Assembly: GCA_900770385.1 (NCBI GenBank)
Contig: CAAGKK010000041.1
Span: forward strand, 67,822 to 131,821
Origin: Clostridia bacterium
GTDB lineage: Bacteria; Bacillota; Clostridia; TANB77; CAG-508
Reading direction: 5' to 3'
DNA: 64,000 nucleotides
Positions 17,461-25,027 of the stretch are shown piece by piece (positions within the stretch are counted from its first letter, which is position 1; every line of letters begins with the position of its first letter). A program made the position numbers and the translations under genes. The notes beneath the pieces were generated by a model. That model was not told the DNA's origin, did not search any database, and saw only the letters and a list, made by a program, of their open reading frames with translations.

Positions 17461-18660
17461 TTATATAGAATGTTTGCCTTTGCTATTTATGTTTCTGGCA
17501 AAGGTAATACTATTGTATCCGTATTTATTTTTTATTTTATCTAAAGTATTATCTAAATCATCTAATTTATGACTTCTATTATCAAACAGAGTGATTTGTT
17601 CACTTTTATTATCTGTTAAATTATCAACCCTAATTCCTATTAATCTTACAAATTGAAAGTTGTAAAGACTATGTAAAAGAGATTTAGATATTGAATAAAT
17701 TTCTTGCGAATTATTTGTTGGAGTTGATAATTTTTTTTGATGAGAATATGTTATAAACTCATTAGTTTTAATTTGAACATTAATAACATACCCCTTTAAA
17801 TTCTGTTTTCTTAATCTAAACCCTATTTTTTCAGATAATACTAATAGAATATGTTCTAATTCTTCTAAATTGTTAATATCTTTTGGTAATGTAATGGAAT
17901 TACCAATACCTTTTGGATTTTCCTTTTTGGAATTAATAATAGAATCATCTATCCCATTTGAATATTCCCATATTAATTTTCCAAACTTTCCAAACTTTTT
18001 GATTATAGTTGGTTTATCGTAATTAGCAAGGTCTTTTATTCTATAAATACCTAATAAATTAAGCTTAGGTACGCTTTTTTTACCAACCATAAATAAATTA
18101 TCTATTGATAAATCCCACATTTTGTTCTTTATTTCATCAGAATATAAAGTATGTATTTTATCTGGTTTTTCAAAATCAGAAGCCATTTTAGCTAATACTT
18201 TTCTATTAGATAGACCAATATTAACTGTATAGCCAAATTTTATTTTTATATCTGTACTAATTTTCTTAGCTATGCAAAAAAAGTCATTTCTACTTTTTAT
18301 TAAATCTGAAAAATCTATAAAACATTCATCTATTGAAAATCTTTCAATAGCATCCGTATATGTCAATAGATACTTATATAAAGTATCTGAATATGTAGAA
18401 TAAATTGAATGATTAGATGGAAATATTCTTAATTTAGGACATTTCTTTTTAGCTTGATATATTGTTTCGGCAGTTTTTATGCCAAACTGTTTTGCAATAT
18501 TACTTTTAGCTAAAACAATTCCATGTCTTTGTTTTTCATCTCCACCAATAATTGATGCAATAGTTCTTATATCTGTATCAAATCCGTTTTTTAACATTTC
18601 TACAGCAGTCCAAGATAGAAAAGCATTATTAACATCTATATGCATAATATATTTATTCAT
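17461..18660 (-). CDS. dinB: Y-family DNA polymerase IV
   Basis: A 399-residue translesion polymerase. It opens with IMHIDVNNAFLSW (catalytic Asp), has the palm motif IERFSIDECFIDFSD (Asp-Glu pair), the thumb HhH region VPKLNLLGIYRIKDL and a little-finger domain at about 245-350 (GNSITLPKDINNLEEL), ending in a TLFD segment like a beta-clamp-binding site. The frame is open to 18690, but a GGTGAT site precedes the ATG at 18660. Family members in Firmicutes are often damage-inducible; I see no clear LexA box here. Confidence 0.92.
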   Translation of the reverse strand: MNKYIMHIDVNNAFLSWTAVEMLKNGFDTDIRTIASIIGGDEKQRHGIVLAKSNIAKQFGIKTAETIYQAKKKCPKLRIFPSNHSIYSTYSDTLYKYLLTYTDAIERFSIDECFIDFSDLIKSRNDFFCIAKKISTDIKIKFGYTVNIGLSNRKVLAKMASDFEKPDKIHTLYSDEIKNKMWDLSIDNLFMVGKKSVPKLNLLGIYRIKDLANYDKPTIIKKFGKFGKLIWEYSNGIDDSIINSKKENPKGIGNSITLPKDINNLEELEHILLVLSEKIGFRLRKQNLKGYVINVQIKTNEFITYSHQKKLSTPTNNSQEIYSISKSLLHSLYNFQFVRLIGIRVDNLTDNKSEQITLFDNRSHKLDDLDNTLDKIKNKYGYNSITFARNINSKGKHSI

Positions 18661-18710
18661 ATTAATATCACCACATATATTATAAAACATATGTTCTGCA
18701 ATGTCAAGAA

Positions 18711-18738
18711 AGCGGATAATCTTATCCGCTTTACTATT
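18711..18738. terminator. hairpin terminator of the AGCGGA type
   Basis: Perfect arms AGCGGATA/TATCCGCT immediately after the aspartokinase stop, upstream of dinB on the minus strand. The same AGCGGA.../...TCCGCT hairpin recurs at 29195, 37265 and 60409. Confidence 0.7.
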
Positions 18739-19465
18739 TTCCTACAAAGGTTCCTATTGGATTTTTTTCAAAACTAGATTTAACATATATTGGCACATTA
18801 AATCTAGCAGCTAATTCTATACACTTGTAATGTAATACCTGTGCACCATCATTAGCAAGTTTCAACATTTCATCATAGCTAATATTTTCAAATTTATAAG
18901 CATTTTTATTAGTTCTAGGATCTCTATTATACACTCCGTCTACATCTGTATATATATCACATCTTTCGGCTTTTAAAGCTGCTGCCAAAGCTACAGCTGT
19001 TGTATCCGATCCTCCTCTTCCAAGTGTTGTTATATCATTGTATTTATTAATTCCTTGAAATCCTGCTACTATTACAATTTTATTTTGCTCTAACTCATTT
19101 AATATTCTATTAATATTAATATGTTCAATATCTGCATTATTAGCTACATCATTTGTTTTTATAGGAACTTGCCAACCTGTTAGAGATATAGCTTGATATC
19201 CTAATTTATTTAAACAAATAGCAAGCTTACTGATAGTTACTTGTTCACCGGTAGAAATTAACATATCAATTTCTCTTTGACTAGGATTTTTGTCAATTTC
19301 AAGAGCTTCTCTAATTAATTGATCAGTAGTTTTTCCTTGTGCAGATACAACAACTACAACTTGTTTTTTAGAATTATATTCTCTTATTATATGTTTACAT
19401 ACATTAAAGAGTTTTGTATTATCTGCAACAGAACTACCACCGAATTTTTGTACTATAATGCCCAT
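18734..19465 (-). CDS. aspartokinase catalytic domain without ACT domains
   Basis: Aspartokinase phosphorylates aspartate at the head of lysine, threonine, methionine and diaminopimelate synthesis. All catalytic motifs are present: VQKFGGSSVAD at the start, the TGEQ motif, LTGWQVPI, TLGRGGSDTTAVALAAAL and the DGVYNRDPR block. The protein ends at residue 243 just after the kinase domain, whereas usual enzymes have about 400 residues with two regulatory ACT domains. No ACT-encoding frame follows. It may be a naturally short, feedback-insensitive enzyme or may pair with a separate ACT protein elsewhere. Confidence 0.88.
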   Translation of the reverse strand: MGIIVQKFGGSSVADNTKLFNVCKHIIREYNSKKQVVVVVSAQGKTTDQLIREALEIDKNPSQREIDMLISTGEQVTISKLAICLNKLGYQAISLTGWQVPIKTNDVANNADIEHININRILNELEQNKIVIVAGFQGINKYNDITTLGRGGSDTTAVALAAALKAERCDIYTDVDGVYNRDPRTNKNAYKFENISYDEMLKLANDGAQVLHYKCIELAARFNVPIYVKSSFEKNPIGTFVGK

Positions 19466-19555
19466 TTTCTGGCACCTCTTTAATAAAAAAGTGTAAGCAT
19501 ATTTAATTAAATATCGCTTATAATTATAATATGAAAATTAATTTTATATGTGAAA

Positions 19556-19593
19556 AAAATAATAATAGGAAATATATATAACCTCCTATTATT
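19556..19593 (-). terminator. intrinsic terminator after prfB
   Basis: Arms AATAATAGGA/TCCTATTATT lie just after the prfB stop and are followed on the minus strand by a run of T. Confidence 0.8.
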
Positions 19594-19603
19594 AATCAAA
19601 TTT

Positions 19604-20708
19604 TTAATTTAAAGAGCTCTTTAAATATTCTTCAATAAAACCATCAATTTCTCCATTCATAACAGCTTCTATATTTCCCGTTTCATAATTAGTTCTATGA
19701 TCTTTTACTAAAGTATATGGACAAAATACATATGAACGAATCTGACTTCCCCAAGCAATGTCTTTTTGTTCACCTTTTAAATTTTCTATTTTATCTTTTT
19801 GTTCTTTTTCTTTTAAATTTATTAATTTTGATTTTAGCATTTTCATAGCCGTTTCTTTATTCATTGTTTGTGAGCGTTCAGACTGACAAGATGTAACTAT
19901 ACCAGTAGGAATATGGGTAATTCTAACAGCTGAGTCTGTTTTATTAATATGTTGTCCACCTGCTCCAGAAGCTCTATAAGTATCTATTCGTAAATCATTT
20001 GGATTAATCTCAATTTCTATTTCATTGGTTATTTCTGGTAATACTTCTAAAGAAGCAAATGAAGTATGCCTTCTTCCTCCTGCGTCAAAAGGAGATATTC
20101 TTACTAAACGGTGCACACCCATTTCAGATTTTAAATAACCATATGCATATTCGCCACTAATTAAAGCTGTAACACTTTTTATACCAGCTTCTTCTCCCTC
20201 TAAGTAATCTAATTCTTTTATTGTAAATCCATGTTTAGTTGCCCATCTAGAATACATTCTATATAACATTTCAACCCAATCTTGAGATTCTGTTCCCCCT
20301 GCTCCAGGATGAAGTGTGATAATAGCATTGTTAATATCAAACTTATCAGATAATAAAGTTTCAATTTCAAAAGTTTCTAAGTCGGATTGAAGAATAATAG
20401 TGTCTTTTAATAAATCATTAGCTAATTCGCTGTCTAAATCTAATAATAAAATATCGTTTAATTCAAGTAGATTAGTTGCATCAGATTCTAGTTTGTTATA
20501 TTTATTGTATTTTTCTTTAAAAGTTTTTAATTGTTGTAACACAATACTTGAATTTTTAGAATCATTCCAAAAACCTTCTTGAATAGTTTCATTTTCTAAT
20601 TTCTCAATATTATTTTTAATTTTATCTAAGTCAAAGTGAATCACCTATTGCATTTATTTTTACTATAATATTCTGTAATAATCTTTTATTTTCTTCTAAA
20701 TCTATCAA
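19604..20708 (-). CDS. prfB: peptide chain release factor 2 (programmed +1 frameshift)
   Basis: RF2 reads UAA and UGA stops and releases peptides. The coding sequence is in two frames. Frame 0 starts at TTG 20708 behind GGAG and encodes 25 residues (LEENKRLLQNIIVKINAIGDS) up to CTT-TGA-C at 20636-20630. A +1 shift enters the main frame (DLDKIKNNIEKLENETIQ), giving about 367 residues. The main frame contains the SPF-type specificity segment and the GGQ motif in YRASGAGGQHINKTDSAVR, plus TSFASLEVLPE. The shift is autoregulation: low RF2 slows termination at the UGA and favours shifting. Confidence 0.96.
20630..20636 (-). promoter_or_regulatory. prfB programmed +1 frameshift site CTTTGAC
   Basis: The classical RF2 slip site. 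CTT is in frame 0, followed by an in-frame TGA and C. An AGGTGA stretch about 5 bases upstream can serve as the stimulatory Shine-Dalgarno-like element. Confidence 0.93.
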
Positions 20709-20844
20709 ATTTTCATCTCCTTTACTTTTTATATAATATAATTAAAATAAAAAAAAATCAAGTAAAAAATATACTAGGGTCCAGGCACTTTTATTTTTTT
20801 ATAGCATATAGTTTTGTATAGGTGAATTTTGGAGGTGCTATTTA

Positions 20845-21541
20845 ATGCTTGCTTTTTTAACTGGTTTTTTTACTTTTTTACAAGGTGCTGTAATTGTTTT
20901 TGGATATATACAAAATGGTAATTTATTTCCAGAGCCATTATCTTCAGAAGAAGAAAAGTATTATATAGAAAAAATGGCACAAGGTGATGAAGAATCAAGA
21001 AACATATTAATAGAAAGAAACTTACGATTAGTGGCTCATGTTAGCAAAAAATACTCAACAACTAATATAGATTTAGATGATTTAATTTCCATAGGTACAA
21101 TAGGACTAATTAAAGCAATTAATAGTTTCGATAATAGTAAAAACATAAAATTAGCTACATATGCAGCAAGGTGTATAGAAAATGAGATCCTTATGCACAT
21201 TAGAAGTACTAAAAAAACAAAATCAGAAGTATTTTTAAATGAATCAATTGGCAAAGATAAAGATGATAATGAAATTACTTTAATAGATGTTATTGGCAAA
21301 GATGAAATGTGTGTAGATGATGAAATAGATTTAAAGTTAAAGATAAAAGAATTGTATGAAAAAATGAAACAAATTTTAAAAGGTAGAGAAAAAACAATAT
21401 TAGAATTAAGGTTTGGTTTGGGACGGTATTAAACCTAAAACACAACATGAAATTGCTGAAATGTTGGGAATTAGTCGCTCTTATGTGTCTAGAATAGAAA
21501 CGAAAGCTATTGGAAAATTAAGTGAAGTTATTAAAGAATAA
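20845..21541 (+). CDS. sigK: pro-sigma-K sporulation sigma factor, needs +1 shift at CGG 21424
   Basis: Sigma-K directs late mother-cell transcription. The N-terminus is a hydrophobic pro-sequence (about 20 residues, FLTGFFTFLQGAVIVFGYIQ) leading into PEPLSSEEEKYY, as in Bacillus pro-sigma-K. Region 2 follows: NLRLVAHVSKKY, DDLISIGTIGLIKAI, KLATYAARCIENEILMHIR. Frame 0 runs through RFGLG, meets CGG at 21424-21426 and stops two codons later, losing the -35 recognition helix. Skipping C21424 continues as GIKPKTQHEIAEMLGISRSY to a stop at 21541, about 231 residues in all and collinear with the family. An alternative placement of the extra base is the GGG run at 21420-21422. Confidence 0.88.
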
Positions 21542-21564
21542 AAGAGCAAGGAATTGCTCTTTTA
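21541..21564. terminator. bidirectional terminator between sigK and the 21562 gene
   Basis: Perfect hairpin AAAAGAGCAA/TTGCTCTTTT with a GGAA loop, flanked by A and T runs on both sides. Confidence 0.88.
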
Positions 21565-22413
21565 GATTAAATCAATTATTATACCTGAAATTATACTAAT
21601 TACAAATAAGATAAGTAAAATAAGAAAATTTTCCTTTTTATTTTTATTTAGTCTAAATAATATTAGCATTCCTATTCCAGAATTCATTAATAATCCGGCT
21701 ATTAATGAACCAAAAGTTATCATATCTTTTAAATATAATTGAGTTATTATTACAGAAGATGCACAATTAGGTATTATACCAATTAAAGATGAAACAAAAG
21801 GTCCTAATATATTAGTTTTAGTCATAATATTTGCAATGCTATCTTCCCCTATTATATTTATTAATATTGTTATGGCTAATACAATTATAAATACATATAT
21901 AAATATGTGTAAAGTATGTTTTATAGAAGATCTTAATATGCCATCTTCATTACAATGGCAATGTTCATCTTCACATATATCATGAATATGAATTTTATCA
22001 TCTTCAATATTGATATTATTTTTCTTGGTAAAAATAATATCAATTATTACACCAAAAACTATTCCTATAATAAGCTTTATAAGTAGAATTTTAATAATTA
22101 GGCTTATTGGAGCTGCAGAAGAAATTAATATTGGTAACATCTCATCAGATGTAGATAAAAAAATTGCAATAAGACTACCAATAGAAATAATTTTTCCAGC
22201 ATATAAACTTGCTGCTGCTGCAGAAAAACCACACTGTGGGACTATTCCTAATAATGAACCTATTATAGGTCCGAATTTTCCAGATTTTTTAATAACTTTT
22301 AATGATTTTTCACTTGCTTTATTTTCTAGTAGTTCCATCAATAAATATGTTATAAATAAAAATGGTAATAATTTTAAAGAATCTATTATTGCATCCAAAA
22401 TTGCATCAAGCAT
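21562..22413 (-). CDS. putative heavy-metal/manganese permease (ArsP_2-like)
   Basis: A 283-residue polytopic membrane protein with about 10 helices in two halves. Each half has a related signature: GIVPQCGFSAAAA in the first and GIIPNCASSVIIT in the second, the hallmark of the ArsP_2/putative manganese transporter family. The central cytoplasmic loop is His/Cys/Asp-rich (HIHDICEDEHCHCNEDG), a likely metal-binding site. The frame is open to 22455, but the ATG at 22413 follows a good AGGAGG site. It lies 100 bases after the NrdD-like gene; a hairpin terminator at 22479-22502 separates them. Substrate is inferred from family only. Confidence 0.78.
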   Translation of the reverse strand: MLDAILDAIIDSLKLLPFLFITYLLMELLENKASEKSLKVIKKSGKFGPIIGSLLGIVPQCGFSAAAASLYAGKIISIGSLIAIFLSTSDEMLPILISSAAPISLIIKILLIKLIIGIVFGVIIDIIFTKKNNINIEDDKIHIHDICEDEHCHCNEDGILRSSIKHTLHIFIYVFIIVLAITILINIIGEDSIANIMTKTNILGPFVSSLIGIIPNCASSVIITQLYLKDMITFGSLIAGLLMNSGIGMLILFRLNKNKKENFLILLILFVISIISGIIIDLI

Positions 22414-22478
22414 AAAAGTTATCCTCCTATTAATAACTATATAAAATTGTATCACATTTTTATATAATTTGCAAAGAA

Positions 22479-22502
22479 AGAAACGCTTTTATGTGCGTTT
22501 CT
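22479..22502 (-). terminator. hairpin at the end of the NrdD-like gene
   Basis: Arms AGAAACGC/GCGTTTCT overlapping the stop codon, followed by a T-rich stretch on the minus strand. Confidence 0.7.
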
Positions 22503-24394
22503 TATATAAATTCTATATAATTAATATTGTTATAAGCAAATATTATTAATTTTTCTAAATCTTCTTCACTTTTTGGAATTTTTATATATGATATTGCTCC
22601 CCCATCTGATAAATCTTGAAATTCACCTTCTAGTTTTATTTTTTCGAAATTATCAGAATATTCATCTTTTGTATAATATGCATTATTATAATAATTTTTA
22701 TCAGTAATTCCTTTTATAGTTCCAAAATTTTCTCTATCTATATTTAAAAATTTATAAGAAGCTCTTTTAGATTGAGTTGCATACAGATTAAATCCTATAT
22801 TAGTTTCTTTTTTCCAATCATTTACTTTATCTCTTAATTTCTTTAATACTTTTAAAGTAAATTTGTGTCCTTCTTCACTTTTTATTGATTCATTTTTAAT
22901 CAATAAGCATAATTCTTCCAAACCAATATATCCTAAAGATAAAGTTGAGTTATTTCCTTTTAATAAATCGTCTATCTTATCTTCATTTAAAAGTCGTGAA
23001 ATTGCACCATTCTGCCAATGTATAGGACTAATGTCAGATATTGTTCCTAAAAGTGCATAGTGTCTACACATCAAAGCTTCTTTACAAAGTTCTAATCTTT
23101 CCTCAAGTAAATTCCAAAATTCTGATTCATTTCCATCAGATATAATACCTATTTGAGGTAAATTTATAGTTACAATTCCTTGATTAAACATACCTTCTGA
23201 TTTACTTGTTAATAGCGAAAAATTTGTATGTCCCATTGGTAAAGATAAATTGTTATTATTTAATTCTTTAATTTTTTTAGAAGATATATAAGCTAAAGAA
23301 CTTTTATTTTTCATTGAACACTTTAGTGCCATCTTGGTTAAATAATCATATTTCCCACCAGATAAATTATTGAATTCATCTAATACATATACTATTTGGG
23401 GAAATTTATTATGAGTGGAATTTTCATCATTTTTGTTTATTCTAGTATAAATTTGATTAAGTATTTCTTCTATAAGTAAAACATTTTCTTTTAAATATTC
23501 ATCTTTATCATTTAAATGTAAAAAGAAAGTAACAGCTGGAGGACATCCATTTGAAGTGATAAGATTATTTATTTCGTAAAGTAGTGTTTGAACTCCTGAA
23601 GTAATTTCAGATTTAATCATATCATTAATTACATTATTCAAAATTTCAGGTGAGATTTGTTTTTGATAATTTTTAAATTTATTTTTATATTGGTTACAGC
23701 TTTTTCTAATATATTTACCCAAATGAATTAAGTCAACAGATTGTTCCCCATATTGATTACTAGCTACATTTGCAATTATTTGAGTAGTTAAAGTAGAAGC
23801 AGATTGAAAATTTGTTGGAGAATTTATTTTTCTTCCATTTATTATGGTACCATTATCCAACATGTCTTTTAAATTAATTAAACAACTATTAAATATTGGT
23901 TGAACAAAGTAATCTGAATTATGAAAATATAATACACCATCTTGATCAGCTTTAGTAATCTTTTCTGGTAATAATAATCTTTTAGTTAAATCTCTAGAAA
24001 CTTCACTAGCAATATAATTTCTTTGAACTGATGCTAAAAATGTATTTTTTTCTTTGTTTTGTAATTCTCTATTATCATTTCTAATTAGCCCTAAAATAGA
24101 TTCATCTGTTGTATTTGACTTTCTAACTAAAGCTCTTGTATACCTATAAACAATATATTTTTTAGCTAAATTATATTTATCAAATTCCATGAGTTTTTGC
24201 TCTATAATATCTTGAATATCTTCTACTAACATTCTCTTTTTTCCAAGAGCTTCAATGTAATCCATTATCGCTTTAATTTCTTCTTTAGAAGCTCTTTCGT
24301 TCAAGGAAACTTCATTATTTGCTTTTCCTATTGCAATTAAAATTTTTTGTCTATCATAATCTACAGCTCTGCCATCTCTTTTTATTACTTTCAT
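22502..24394 (-). CDS. NrdD-like protein lacking thiyl and glycyl radical sites
   Basis: A 630-residue paralogue of the class III ribonucleotide reductase encoded at 25028. The N-terminal ATP-cone is well kept (KVIKRDGRAVDYDRQKI, then the VEDIQDIIEQKLMEF block), as are the barrel segments SCLINLKDMLDNGTIINGR, FNQGIVTINLPQIG, TLSLGYIGLEELC and GTIKGITDKNYYNNAYY. The active-site loop AYPCMGCRSFL of NrdD is replaced by LSLPMGHTNFSLL, so the thiyl Cys is gone. The protein ends after the last barrel part, lacking the zinc ribbon and RTCGYIGSQFW glycyl-radical tail. It cannot be an active reductase of the known type; an allosteric partner or nucleotide sensor is possible. It is third in an operon after nrdD and nrdG. 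Confidence 0.85.
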   Translation of the reverse strand: MKVIKRDGRAVDYDRQKILIAIGKANNEVSLNERASKEEIKAIMDYIEALGKKRMLVEDIQDIIEQKLMEFDKYNLAKKYIVYRYTRALVRKSNTTDESILGLIRNDNRELQNKEKNTFLASVQRNYIASEVSRDLTKRLLLPEKITKADQDGVLYFHNSDYFVQPIFNSCLINLKDMLDNGTIINGRKINSPTNFQSASTLTTQIIANVASNQYGEQSVDLIHLGKYIRKSCNQYKNKFKNYQKQISPEILNNVINDMIKSEITSGVQTLLYEINNLITSNGCPPAVTFFLHLNDKDEYLKENVLLIEEILNQIYTRINKNDENSTHNKFPQIVYVLDEFNNLSGGKYDYLTKMALKCSMKNKSSLAYISSKKIKELNNNNLSLPMGHTNFSLLTSKSEGMFNQGIVTINLPQIGIISDGNESEFWNLLEERLELCKEALMCRHYALLGTISDISPIHWQNGAISRLLNEDKIDDLLKGNNSTLSLGYIGLEELCLLIKNESIKSEEGHKFTLKVLKKLRDKVNDWKKETNIGFNLYATQSKRASYKFLNIDRENFGTIKGITDKNYYNNAYYTKDEYSDNFEKIKLEGEFQDLSDGGAISYIKIPKSEEDLEKLIIFAYNNINYIEFI

Positions 24395-24414
24395 TTATAT
24401 TCTCCATAAAAAAA

Positions 24415-24906
24415 TTAATCAACTAAAACTATTGTGTTAGATTTTAAACTCTTTTGTACATCAATTACTCTTTGGTTTGAAGAACCTTTCCACTTTAATG
24501 TAGGGTTGTGTAATTCATCAATATATTGTCCATCTACTAAAACATCTATATATTTTAATACTTCTTTATCTTTCAAGTTTTTATCAAATAAAAATCCAGA
24601 CCAAACCCAAATATCTTTATCAGGAAAAATCTCCTTAAATTTTTTAGCAAGTTTTGTAGTTCCTTCAATGTTTTTAGGATGCATTGGTTCTCCTCCTAAA
24701 ATAGAAAGCCCTCTTATAGTATCATTATCACATAATTCTAAAACTCTGTTTATTGTATCATCTGTAAATTCTTTTCCAGCATTAAAGTCGTGAGTTTCAG
24801 TATTAAAACAGTTTTTACAATTAAATGCACATCCTTGCATAAAAATTGAAACTCTAACACCAGGTCCATCTGCTATATCCATTTTTCTAATTTTATTATA
24901 TCTCAT
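24415..24906 (-). CDS. nrdG: anaerobic RNR-activating radical SAM enzyme
   Basis: NrdG uses a 4Fe-4S cluster and S-adenosylmethionine to put the glycyl radical on NrdD. The radical SAM Cys triad is in MQGCAFNCKNCFN, and DIADGPGVRVSIF, LSILGGEPMHP and DIWVWSGF are family blocks. With the ATG at 24906 it has about 163 residues; a GAGGTG site lies about 12 bases upstream. The frame is open further to 24948, into a repeat element. It lies between true nrdD and the NrdD-like gene. Confidence 0.93.
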   Translation of the reverse strand: MRYNKIRKMDIADGPGVRVSIFMQGCAFNCKNCFNTETHDFNAGKEFTDDTINRVLELCDNDTIRGLSILGGEPMHPKNIEGTTKLAKKFKEIFPDKDIWVWSGFLFDKNLKDKEVLKYIDVLVDGQYIDELHNPTLKWKGSSNQRVIDVQKSLKSNTIVLVD

Positions 24907-24937
24907 AATTTTTTCATTCACCTCAATTGTAATTATA

Positions 24938-25010
24938 TAAGCGGACATCTCTGTCAGCCCGTTGTTTGCATTATCATTTTTCGGGCGGACAGGGTCGTCC
25001 GCCCTATATC
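24938..25010. repeat. GC-rich palindromic intergenic repeat (copy 2)
   Basis: A variant unit between nrdD and nrdG: AGCGGACATCTCTGTCAGCC at its left, then CGGGCGGACAGGGTCGTCCG plus CCC at its right. The right module matches 37283-37305 closely. Located inside an operon, it forms a strong RNA hairpin and could reduce nrdG expression relative to nrdD. Confidence 0.8.
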
Positions 25011-25027
25011 AGCTCTATAAATATATT

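Noticed and set aside
20774..20792. GGGTCCAGGCACTTTT upstream of sigK as a special regulatory site
   Set aside because: A single short copy with no partner in the window; cannot be supported.
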